Below are positions 8,948 to 18,972 of a stretch of 64,000 bases of DNA, piece by piece. Both the position numbers and the translations under genes were made by a program. The stretch lies in NCBI RefSeq assembly GCF_006547145.1, contig NZ_CP041244.1:8556001-8620000 (forward strand), in the 5' to 3' direction. Each line of letters starts with the position of its first letter. Position 1 is the first letter of the stretch. Source of the stretch: Actinomadura sp. WMMA1423. GTDB taxonomy: Bacteria > Actinomycetota > Actinomycetes > Streptosporangiales > Streptosporangiaceae. The notes below the pieces were generated by a model. It made no database searches and had not been told where the DNA came from. It was given only the letters and a program-made list of their open reading frames with translations.

Positions 8948-9877
8948 ATGCGACTCGGTGTGCTGGACGTGGGCTCGAACACGGTGCATCTCCTCGTGGT
9001 GGACGCCCACCAGGGCGCGCGGCCCCTCCCCGCGTACTCCCACAAAGCGGACCTGCGGCTCGCCGACCACCTCGAGGACGGCGACCGGCTCTCCGAGGAG
9101 GGCGAGGCGCTGCTGCGCGACTTCGTCGACGAGGCGCTCCAGGTCGCCGAGGACAAGGGCGTCGAGGACCTGGTCGCGTTCGCCACCTCCGCCGTCCGCG
9201 AGGCCTCCAACGGCGAGGACGTGCTGGCGCGGATCCGCGGCGACAAGCGGATCGACATCCGGGCGCTGCCCGGTGAGGAGGAGGCGCGGCTGACGTTCCT
9301 CGCCGTCCGGCGCTGGTTCGGCTGGTCGTCGGGGCGGCTGCTGGTCGTGGACATCGGCGGCGGCTCGCTGGAGGTCGCCTCCGGCATCGACGAGGAGCCG
9401 GACGCGGCGTTCTCCCTGCCGCTCGGCGCCGGCCGCCTCACCCGCGACTGGTTCACCGCCGACCCGCCGCCCGCCGAGGAGGTCCGCAACCTGCGCCGGC
9501 ACGTCCGCGCGGAGATCGCCCGCCGGGTCGGGGACGTCACCCGGTACGGGGCGGCCGACCACGCGGTGGCCACGTCCAAGACGTTCAAGCAGCTCGCCCG
9601 GATCGGCGGCGCCGCCCCCACGGCCGACGGCCCCTACCAGCGGCGCGTCCTGGCCGGAGAGGCGCTCACCGACTGGACCGACAAGCTCGCCGCGATGCCC
9701 TCCGCCGAGCGCGCCGAACTGCCCGGGGTGTCCGAGCGGCGCGCCGCGCAGCTGCTCGCGGGCGCGATCGTCGCCGACGCCGCGATGGACCTGTTCGAGC
9801 TGCGGGAGCTGGAGGTCTGCCCGTGGGCGCTGCGCGAGGGCGTCATCCTCCGCCGCCTGGACATGATCACTGGCTGA
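8948..9877 (+). CDS. Ppx/GppA-family phosphatase
   Basis: A 309-residue ASKHA-fold phosphatase. The ATG at 8948 gives the expected N-terminus MRLGVLDVGSNTVHLLV (phosphate-1 loop). VDIGGGSLEV is the phosphate-2 loop, LPLGAGRLTRDWF follows, and the C-terminus is alpha-helical. Family members hydrolyse inorganic polyphosphate or convert pppGpp to ppGpp. Its length, without the C-terminal HD domain of enterobacterial Ppx, matches the short actinobacterial exopolyphosphatase type. Substrate choice between polyP and pppGpp cannot be read from sequence. Confidence 0.9.
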   Translation: MRLGVLDVGSNTVHLLVVDAHQGARPLPAYSHKADLRLADHLEDGDRLSEEGEALLRDFVDEALQVAEDKGVEDLVAFATSAVREASNGEDVLARIRGDKRIDIRALPGEEEARLTFLAVRRWFGWSSGRLLVVDIGGGSLEVASGIDEEPDAAFSLPLGAGRLTRDWFTADPPPAEEVRNLRRHVRAEIARRVGDVTRYGAADHAVATSKTFKQLARIGGAAPTADGPYQRRVLAGEALTDWTDKLAAMPSAERAELPGVSERRAAQLLAGAIVADAAMDLFELRELEVCPWALREGVILRRLDMITG

Positions 9878-9886
9878 GCGCCGCCC

Positions 9887-11971
<2,085 letters not shown>

Positions 11972-12100
11972 GGAGATTCACCTTCCGCCCCCACGGAGCC
12001 ACGTCTTGGCGACCGCCCCCAAGGCGGCACGCGGCCCCAACGCCTCCATACGATGTCAGAGGACGCGGTGAGGTTCTAGCTCGGGCGCCCCTATCTCGGT

Positions 12101-15100
12101 TCAGTGGAAGTTGCGGGCCCGGACCCGGCCGGGCACCGGGAGCCTCCGCAACCGGGTGGCGCGCACGTTCGCGACCCCGTCGGCGCGCTCCAGACGGCCG
12201 CTGACCAGCAGCGCCTGCGAGTCGACCGCCAGACCGCGGTACCTCTCGAACACCTGCGGCGGGCACACCACGTTGATGATGCCCGTCTCGTCCTCGAGGG
12301 TCATGAACACGATGCCGCCGGCAGTCGGGGGGCGCTGCCGGTGGGTGACGAGGCCGGCGACGACGACGTTGGTCTCGCCGGGCGTCCCGGCGAGGCGCTC
12401 CGACGACAGGGCGCCGAGCTCGTCCAGCGCGTCCCGGACGTGCGCGACCGGATGGGTGTGGGAGACGCCGGTGGCCCACAGGTCGGCGAGGGTCTCCTCG
12501 ATCGGCGTCATCGCCGGCAGGGCGGGGGCCGAGGCGCCCGGCGTGACGCCCTCCAGCCGTCCCGGCCCGGAGCCCGCCAGCGCGCCCGCGGCCCAGAGCG
12601 CCTCGCGCCGCGACAGGCCGAACCGGTCGAACGCGCCCGCGGTCGCGAGCGCCTCCAGCGCCCCGGCCGACAGCGGCACGCGCCGGGCGAGGTCCTCCAT
12701 GCTCGTGTAGGGGCGTCCCGCCGCGATGGCCTCGGCGGTGTCGTCCCCCAGGTTGCGGATGCCCGACAGCCCCAGCCGTATCGCCGGCTGCGGTGCGGCG
12801 GGCGCGTGGGGATGGCCGGAGTCGACCTCGACGGGCTCCTCCAGGGTCGGGTGGACGCCGCTGTCGTTGATGTCCACGGGCCGGACCTCGACACCGTGCC
12901 GACGGGCGTCGGCCAGGAGGCTCTGCGGGCTGTAGAACCCCATCGGCTGGTTGCGCACCAGGGCGGCGGTGAACGCGGCGGGGTGGTGGCGCTTCAGCCA
13001 GGCGCTCGCGTACACCAGATGGGCGAAGCTCTGCGCGTGCGACTCGGGGAACCCGAACCCGGTGAAGCCGAGGATCTTCTCGTACACGCTCTCCGCGACC
13101 GGGGCCGGGATGCCGCGCTCGGCCATCCCGTCGAGCAGCCGCCGCTTCAGCCGCTCGACGCGCTCGGGCGCGCGCTTGGCGCCCATCGCCTGCCGGAGCC
13201 GGTCGGCCTCGGCCGGGGTGAAGCCCGCGCAGTCGACGGCGAGCTGCATCATTTGCTCCTGGAACAGCGGGACGCCGAGCGTCCGGGACAGGGCCGGCTC
13301 CATCAGCGGATGGGGGCACTCGGCGGGTTCGAGGCCCTTGCGGCGCCGCAGGTAGGGGTGCACGGACCCGCCCTGGATCGGCCCCGGCCTGATCAGGGCC
13401 ACCTCCACGACCAGGTCGTAGAACTCGCGGGGCCTGAGCCGGGGCAGCGTCGCCATCTGCGCCCGGGACTCCACCTGGAACACCCCGACGGTGTCGGCGT
13501 CGCACAGCATGTCGTACACCTCCGGGTCCTCCGGAGGGATCGACTGGAGGTCGTAGCGGCGGCCGTGGTGCTCGGCGACCAGGTCGAAGCAGTCGTGCAG
13601 CGCCGCGAGCATCCCGAGGCCGAGCAGGTCGAACTTCACCAGGCCCGCCGCCGCGCAGTCGTCCTTGTCCCACTGCAGGACACTGCGGCCCGGCATCGCC
13701 GCCCACTCGATCGGGCAGACCTCCCCGACGGGCCGGTCGGCGATGACCATGCCGCCCGAGTGGATGCCGAGGTGGCGCGGGAGCTTCAGCATCCGCCCCG
13801 CGAGGTCCGTCACCGGCGCCGGGATGCCGGCCTCCGACCCGACCGGGTCGCGGGGGTCGATGCTCTTGGACCACGCGTCCTGCTGGCCGGGGGAGAAGCC
13901 GAGCGCACGGGCCGCGTCCCGGACGGCCATGCGCGGGCGGTAGCTGATGACGTTCGCGACCTGCGCCGTGCACTCGCGCCCGTACTTGCCGTACACGTAC
14001 TGGATGGCCTCCTCGCGGCGCCGGTGCTCGATGTCCAGGTCGATGTCGGGCGGGCCGTCCCGTCCGGGCGACAGGAACCGCTCGAACAGCAGGCCGTGCC
14101 GGACGGCGTCGACCCCGGTGATGCCGAGCGCGTAGCAGACCGCCGAGTTGGCAGCCGACCCCCGCCCCTGGCACAGGATCCCCCTGCTCCGGCAGAACTC
14201 CACGATGTCGTGAACGATCAGGAAGTAGCCGGGGAAGCGGAGCTGCTCGATGACGTCCAGCTCCCGGGCGATCTGCTCGTAGGCGCCGGAGACCCGCTCG
14301 CGCTCGGGCGGCCCGTACCGCCGCAGCGCGCCCTCCCTCACCAGGCGCCGCAGCCAGCTCGCCTCGTCGTGCCCGGCGGGGACGGGCCAGTCGGGCAGCC
14401 GGGGCGCGACCACCTCGAAGTCGAACCGGCATTCCTCGGCCAGCGCGACCGTCCGCTCCCGGACGCCGGGGAACCGCGCCAGCCGCCGCTCCATCTCCGC
14501 GCCGCCGCGGATGTGCGCGGTGCCGCCCGCCGGGAGCCAGCCGACCATGTCGTCCAGGGAGCGCCGGGCGCGGACGGCCGCCATCGCCTGCGCCAGCCGC
14601 GCGTCGGCGCCGGGCGCGGCGAAGTGCACATTGTTGGACGCGACCGCGTCCACCCCGGTCCGGCGCGCCAGCGCGAACAGCGCGTCGTTGCGCGGGTCGT
14701 CGCCCGGCTGGTCGTGGTCGATCAGCTCGACGAACACGTTCTCGCGGCCGAACATGGCGACCATCTCGCGCAGCTCCCGCTCCGCCGCGTCCGGCCCGCC
14801 CGCCTCCAGCGCCGCCGGGACCGGGCCCTTCCGGCAGCCGGTGAGGACGGCCCAGCGGCCGTCGTGCGCACCGGCCAGCGCGTCCAGGTCGTAGACGGGA
14901 CGGCCCTTCCGGCCGCCCGCGAGCTGCGCGGACGTGATGGCCGAGCAGAGCCGCGCGTAGCCGGCGGCGCCCCGGGCGAGGACGAGCAGGTGCCGGCCGG
15001 CCGGGTCGGGCTCCCCGGTGCGGGGCCCCGGGAGGCCGAGGCCCAGCTCCGCGCCGAACACCGTGCCGATCCCCGCCTCGCCCGCGGCCTGCGCGAACTG

Positions 15101-15370
15101 CACCGCCCCGTACATGCCGTCGTGGTCGGTGACCGCCATCGCCCGCACGCCGAGCCGCGCCGCCTCGGCGACGAGCGCGCCGGGGTCGCTCGCCCCGTCC
15201 AGGAAGCTGAACGAGGAGTGGACGTGCAGCTCCGCCCACGGCACCTCCGCCTCGGCGCGGCGCGGGACGCGGGGAGGCTCCGGCGGCGGCTCGGGCGCCC
15301 GCTCGCCGGGCCGCCACGACAGCCGCCCCTCGAACTCCCGCCAGGAGATCGGAGGGTTGTGCCAGCCCAT
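12101..15370 (-). CDS. dnaE2: Error-prone DNA polymerase III alpha subunit DnaE2
   Basis: A 1089-residue C-family polymerase. An N-terminal PHP domain (AELHVHSSFSFLDGASDP) is followed by the palm with PDIDLDIEHRRREE, the SGGMVIADRPVG/FDLLGLGML segment, the thumb and fingers, and a C-terminal OB fold (VAGLVTHRQRPPTAGGIVFMTLEDETG). Its length and the imuA'-imuB neighbours mark DnaE2 rather than replicative DnaE1. It performs SOS mutagenesis and lesion bypass with ImuB and ImuA'. It starts 60 bp after imuB in the same frame, with no stop codon in the gap. A +strand frame of over 2300 codons across this region is only its shadow. Confidence 0.96.
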   Translation of the reverse strand: MGWHNPPISWREFEGRLSWRPGERAPEPPPEPPRVPRRAEAEVPWAELHVHSSFSFLDGASDPGALVAEAARLGVRAMAVTDHDGMYGAVQFAQAAGEAGIGTVFGAELGLGLPGPRTGEPDPAGRHLLVLARGAAGYARLCSAITSAQLAGGRKGRPVYDLDALAGAHDGRWAVLTGCRKGPVPAALEAGGPDAAERELREMVAMFGRENVFVELIDHDQPGDDPRNDALFALARRTGVDAVASNNVHFAAPGADARLAQAMAAVRARRSLDDMVGWLPAGGTAHIRGGAEMERRLARFPGVRERTVALAEECRFDFEVVAPRLPDWPVPAGHDEASWLRRLVREGALRRYGPPERERVSGAYEQIARELDVIEQLRFPGYFLIVHDIVEFCRSRGILCQGRGSAANSAVCYALGITGVDAVRHGLLFERFLSPGRDGPPDIDLDIEHRRREEAIQYVYGKYGRECTAQVANVISYRPRMAVRDAARALGFSPGQQDAWSKSIDPRDPVGSEAGIPAPVTDLAGRMLKLPRHLGIHSGGMVIADRPVGEVCPIEWAAMPGRSVLQWDKDDCAAAGLVKFDLLGLGMLAALHDCFDLVAEHHGRRYDLQSIPPEDPEVYDMLCDADTVGVFQVESRAQMATLPRLRPREFYDLVVEVALIRPGPIQGGSVHPYLRRRKGLEPAECPHPLMEPALSRTLGVPLFQEQMMQLAVDCAGFTPAEADRLRQAMGAKRAPERVERLKRRLLDGMAERGIPAPVAESVYEKILGFTGFGFPESHAQSFAHLVYASAWLKRHHPAAFTAALVRNQPMGFYSPQSLLADARRHGVEVRPVDINDSGVHPTLEEPVEVDSGHPHAPAAPQPAIRLGLSGIRNLGDDTAEAIAAGRPYTSMEDLARRVPLSAGALEALATAGAFDRFGLSRREALWAAGALAGSGPGRLEGVTPGASAPALPAMTPIEETLADLWATGVSHTHPVAHVRDALDELGALSSERLAGTPGETNVVVAGLVTHRQRPPTAGGIVFMTLEDETGIINVVCPPQVFERYRGLAVDSQALLVSGRLERADGVANVRATRLRRLPVPGRVRARNFH

Positions 15371-15389
15371 CAGCCGGTCCGCCCTTCGG

Positions 15390-15449
15390 TCATAGATGGC
15401 TCGGCCATGGACGGCCGGGTCGTGGACGGCTCAGTCATAGACGGCCTCG
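15390..15449. repeat. Four degenerate 15-bp tandem repeats at the imuB/dnaE2 junction
   Basis: Units TCATAGATGGCTCGG, CCATGGACGGCCGGG, TCGTGGACGGCTCAG and TCATAGACGGCCTCG follow one another. They span the last codons of imuB, its stop and most of the spacer. Fifteen bases keep frame, so expansion by slippage leaves the spacing in phase. Confidence 0.75.
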
Positions 15450-16945
15450 ACGTGCCAGCGCCCGCCCTCGACGGCGAGCAGGTAGGCGGCGCCGTCGTCG
15501 GTGGCGACCTGGAACCGGGCGCGGCGGCGCGCCGCGGCCGGGTCCCACCAGCGCTCGTCCGCGGGCCACGGGCCCGTCCAGCCGGTCACGGCGGCGGGGC
15601 GGCCGCGCACGCGCAGCGTCGCGGGCGGCGCGGACACCTCGCACCGCGCCGACACCACGACCGCCGCCCCGGTCGCGTCGGCCAGCTCGGCGGGGGCCGG
15701 CGGCACCGGGACGACCGCGGGCGCGGGCCCGGACACGCTCCCCGGCCACGGCCCCTCCGGGGCTCCGGCGGGCGCCAGGTCGCCGACCGGGACGCGGACC
15801 ACCCGCTCGCCCGGCCCGCGCCCGCCCACCAGCACCGGCCGCGCGATCCCGTGGTGGCCGAGGAGCGCCTGGATCCGGTCGGCGGCCCGCGCGATCCGGT
15901 CGGTGACGGTGGTGCGCCCCCACAGCCCCTCCTGCCGCCCGAGGTCGGGGACGAGCTGGTCGGGCGCGAGCTCGACCCACGTCACGCCGCCCCAGACGGT
16001 GTCGCCGTCCCCGGCCGGCCGGTGGGCCGACAGCTGCCACCGGACGCGCTCGGCCACGGCCAGCGCCGACAGCCCGTCGTGCCGCCACAGCCGCCGCAGG
16101 ACGTGCCCGTCGGCGAACCCGACCGCGGCCTCCAGTCGGACGCACGCCAGCCCGGCCGCCGCGAGGCCCTCATGCAGGTCGCCCGCGAGCCGCTTCGCCG
16201 CGAACACGACCCGCTCCGCCTGCTCGGCGGGCGGATCGAAGCCGCCGCGCACCGACAGGTCGGCGGCCGCGCGGACCGGGGCGAGCGGGCGCGGCTCCTC
16301 GCCGCGCGCCAGCCGGTGCGCGAGCGCGCCGTCGGCCCCGAACCGGCTCGCGACGTGCCCGGACGGCAGCGCCGCGAAGTCGCCGAGGGTCTTGATCCCG
16401 AGCCGCCGCAGCAGGTCGGCCAGCTCCGGCCGGTCGAGCACCGAGAGCGGGTACGGGGCGAGGAACGCGGCCGCGCCGCCCTCGGGCACGACGGCGCCGC
16501 CCTGGCCCGCGCGCGCCGCCAGCTCGGCCGCGAACAGCCCGTCCGCGACGCCCGTCCCGCAGTCGTGCCCGGCCTCGACGACGGTGTCCTGCACGAGGAC
16601 GCGAAGCGCCTCCTCGCCCCCGTAGAACCGGGCGGGGCCGCGCGCCGGGATCGCGCACAGCCCCGGCCGCACCACCTCCACGCGCGGCGTCAGCTCCGCG
16701 ACCGCCTCCGCGACCGCCTCGAACCGGCGCCCCTCCGCGTCGGTGTCGCGCTCGCGCACCACCAGGCCGGGGCAGCGCCGCTGGGCGTCCCGCAGCCGCT
16801 GCCCGCGCCGCACGCCCTCGGCCCGCGCCGCCGCCGAGCAGGCCGCCACCCGCCCGTGCACGACCGCGGCCCCCGGCGTGGCCGCGTCGATCCCGACCGC
16901 CGTGACCGGCCAGTCGGGGCACCACGCCGCGAGGACCCTGGTCAC
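15431..16945 (-). CDS. imuB: ImuB, Y-family-like mutasome adaptor
   Basis: A 504-residue protein with a GTG start that overlaps the imuA' stop in GTGA. It has the Y-polymerase outline (palm, helix-hairpin-helix near LGIKTLGDFAALP, little-finger-like part) but the N-terminus reads WCPDWPVTAVGID where active polymerases have an acidic DVDAFF motif, as known for catalytically dead ImuB. QEGLWG at 338-343 fits the beta-clamp binding consensus. It should recruit DnaE2 to the clamp after DNA damage. The last codons and stop lie in a 15-bp repeat tract, and the frame stays open through to dnaE2. Confidence 0.92.
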   Translation of the reverse strand: MTRVLAAWCPDWPVTAVGIDAATPGAAVVHGRVAACSAAARAEGVRRGQRLRDAQRRCPGLVVRERDTDAEGRRFEAVAEAVAELTPRVEVVRPGLCAIPARGPARFYGGEEALRVLVQDTVVEAGHDCGTGVADGLFAAELAARAGQGGAVVPEGGAAAFLAPYPLSVLDRPELADLLRRLGIKTLGDFAALPSGHVASRFGADGALAHRLARGEEPRPLAPVRAAADLSVRGGFDPPAEQAERVVFAAKRLAGDLHEGLAAAGLACVRLEAAVGFADGHVLRRLWRHDGLSALAVAERVRWQLSAHRPAGDGDTVWGGVTWVELAPDQLVPDLGRQEGLWGRTTVTDRIARAADRIQALLGHHGIARPVLVGGRGPGERVVRVPVGDLAPAGAPEGPWPGSVSGPAPAVVPVPPAPAELADATGAAVVVSARCEVSAPPATLRVRGRPAAVTGWTGPWPADERWWDPAAARRRARFQVATDDGAAYLLAVEGGRWHVEAVYD

Positions 16946-17727
16946 GCGATCCCCTCCCCGGCCCGCACCCGCACGAGCGGCGGGACGCCGGAGGGCCGCG
17001 GATGCGCGGGCGCGCCCGCGGCCACCGAGCCGGGGACCAGCTCCAGCGGCGGCCGCGCCGTCTCGACCGGCCGGACGGTGCCGTCGGGCGCGGGCAGCCA
17101 GAGCTCCGCGCGGCGCCCGGCGCCGGGGGCGTCGCGGCCTTCGGCGACGACCTGGACGCGGCGGCCGGCGAGCCACCCGTGCCCTTCGGCGAGCCCCTCC
17201 CAGGCGGGGTCCTCGACGCGGAGGCGGAGCCGGGTGCCGGTCCATTCGCGGGCGAACGCACCGGTCAGCGCGAGGACGCAGCCGTGCTTGCGGGCCAGCG
17301 CCGACAGGCGGCGGACGGCGGCGGCGCCGGGCCGCTCCGGCGGGCACAGCAGGACCAGGTCGACGGCCTCGGCCAGCGCGGCGACCACGTCCGGCCAGCG
17401 GTCACCGGGATCGTCGACGAGCAGGAGCCGTTCGGGCTCGGCGCCCATGCCCGCCGCGGCCGCCACGCCGAAGCCGGGGAGGCCGACGACGCCGCACCAG
17501 CCGCCGGCGCCCTCCTCGCCGCCGTGCCGGGACACGCCCGCGACGAGGGCGAGGGCGAGGGAGGCGGCGCCGGGGCCGTCCAGCCCGACGGCCGAGCCGG
17601 GGCGCAGCCCGCCGCCGGGGACCACGGTCCGCAGCGCGGGGAGCACCGGCACGGTCGCGTGCGGCGCCGTCCCCGCGCCGGCGCCCTCCAGCGCCGTCGC
17701 GAGATCCCGCAGGGCCACCTCCGGCAC
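16942..17727 (-). CDS. imuA': ImuA', RecA-like mutasome protein
   Basis: A 261-residue protein. I chose GTG at 17727 because GGAGGAACGAGC precedes it; an in-frame TTG at 17760 lies inside the SOS promoter. It keeps the outline of a shortened RecA fold (LRPGSAVGLDGPGAASLALALVAG in the Walker A region, VDLVLLCPPERP in the Walker B region) but lacks a classical GxxxxGKT loop. First gene of the imuA'-imuB-dnaE2 operon; it joins ImuB by a 4-bp overlap. In mycobacteria the homologue interacts with ImuB and is needed for damage-induced mutagenesis. Confidence 0.88.
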   Translation of the reverse strand: MPEVALRDLATALEGAGAGTAPHATVPVLPALRTVVPGGGLRPGSAVGLDGPGAASLALALVAGVSRHGGEEGAGGWCGVVGLPGFGVAAAAGMGAEPERLLLVDDPGDRWPDVVAALAEAVDLVLLCPPERPGAAAVRRLSALARKHGCVLALTGAFAREWTGTRLRLRVEDPAWEGLAEGHGWLAGRRVQVVAEGRDAPGAGRRAELWLPAPDGTVRPVETARPPLELVPGSVAAGAPAHPRPSGVPPLVRVRAGEGIA

Positions 17728-17758
17728 GCTCGTTCCTCCTCTCGAACCCTCCCGGATC

Positions 17759-17788
17759 AATTTCGAACACGAGTTCGACCTATGTCAA
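17759..17788 (-). promoter_or_regulatory. SOS promoter: -35 TTGACA with LexA box
   Basis: TCGAACACGAGTTCGA at 17763-17778 is a perfect actinobacterial LexA site (TCGAAC-N4-GTTCGA). On the minus strand it follows a consensus TTGACA at 17788-17783 and precedes a GAAATT-like -10, so LexA would sit between the two promoter boxes and repress imuA'-imuB-dnaE2 until DNA damage. Confidence 0.9.
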
Positions 17789-17873
17789 GTTGTCGCAGGT
17801 CACACGGCGGAGTCGGGTGAGCCCGAAAGCCTGGTGGCGCCGGGCTTCCCGGCATTTCGGACAAGATGGAGAC

Positions 17874-18917
17874 ATGACGAACGACGTGCCGACCCTCGAA
17901 TGGACGGGCGACGCCCTGCGGCTGCTCGACCAGACCGTCCTGCCCGGCCGGGTGGAGTTCCTCACGGTCCGCGACGTCGACACGCTCGTGGACGCGATCC
18001 GGCGGCTGGTGGTGCGGGGCGCCCCCGCGCTCGGCGTGGCGGGCGCCTTCGGCGTCGCCGTCGCCGTGTCGCAGGCCGCGCGCGAGGGCTGGGACGCCGC
18101 CGGGCGCGACGCCGCGATCGCCCGCGTCCGCGGGGCCCGCCCGACGGCGGTGAACCTGGCCGCCGGCGTCGACCGGGTGCTGCCGTTCGTCTCGCGGGGC
18201 GCCGAGGCGGTGGCGGCCGAGGCCCAGTCGCTCCTGGACGAGGACGTGCGCGGCAACCGGGCCATCGGAGCGTTCGGCGCCGACTGGATCCTCGCGCGGG
18301 CGGGCGACCGGCCCCTGCGCGTCCTGACGCACTGCAACGCCGGGGCGCTCGCCACCGCCGGATGGGGGACGGCCCTCGGCGTCGTCCGGGAACTGCACGA
18401 CCGGGGATGCGTCGAACTCGTCTACGCGGACGAGACCCGCCCCCTCCTCCAGGGCGCGCGGCTCACCGCGTGGGAGCTCGACCAGGCCGGCGTCCCGTGC
18501 CTCGTGCAGGCGGACGGGGCCGCGCCGAGCACGATCCTGCGCGGCCTGGTGGACGTCGCGGTCATCGGCGCCGACCGGATCGCCGCCAACGGCGACACCG
18601 CCAACAAGATCGGCTCGGTCGGCGTGGCGCTGGCCTGCCGGGAGGCCGGGATCCCGCTGGTGGTCGCCGCGCCGTGGAGCACGGTCGACCTCGCGCTCCC
18701 CGACGGGACCGGCGTGCCGATCGAGGAGCGCGACGCCGCGGAGATCCTCGCCTGGGGCGGCGCGCGGACCGCCCCGGAACGGGTCGGCGCGTTCAACCCC
18801 GCGTTCGACGTCACGCCCGCCCGCCTCGTGACCGCGCTGGTCACCGAGACGGGGGTACTGGAGGTCTCGGCGGGCGCGACGCCCGGAGCCGCGCGCCGGG
18901 CCGCCGCTCCGGGGTGA
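17874..18917 (+). CDS. mtnA: S-methyl-5-thioribose-1-phosphate isomerase
   Basis: A 347-residue protein with GGAG 3 bp before the ATG. RRLVVRGAPALGVAGAFG, THCNAGALATAGWG (with the catalytic Cys) and IGADRIAANGDTANKIG (with the catalytic Asp) are the MtnA signatures. It converts 5-methylthioribose 1-phosphate to 5-methylthioribulose 1-phosphate in methionine salvage. No other salvage genes are adjacent. The gene diverges from imuA' across a 146-bp region. The related eIF2B-like ribose-1,5-bisphosphate isomerases are the only alternative; the GADRIAANGDTANKIG form favours MtnA. Confidence 0.95.
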   Translation: MTNDVPTLEWTGDALRLLDQTVLPGRVEFLTVRDVDTLVDAIRRLVVRGAPALGVAGAFGVAVAVSQAAREGWDAAGRDAAIARVRGARPTAVNLAAGVDRVLPFVSRGAEAVAAEAQSLLDEDVRGNRAIGAFGADWILARAGDRPLRVLTHCNAGALATAGWGTALGVVRELHDRGCVELVYADETRPLLQGARLTAWELDQAGVPCLVQADGAAPSTILRGLVDVAVIGADRIAANGDTANKIGSVGVALACREAGIPLVVAAPWSTVDLALPDGTGVPIEERDAAEILAWGGARTAPERVGAFNPAFDVTPARLVTALVTETGVLEVSAGATPGAARRAAAPG

Positions 18918-18972
18918 TGCGGAAGGCCCCGGATCGGGCGGGCCCGCCGGGCGGATCGGTCATCATGGTGGC

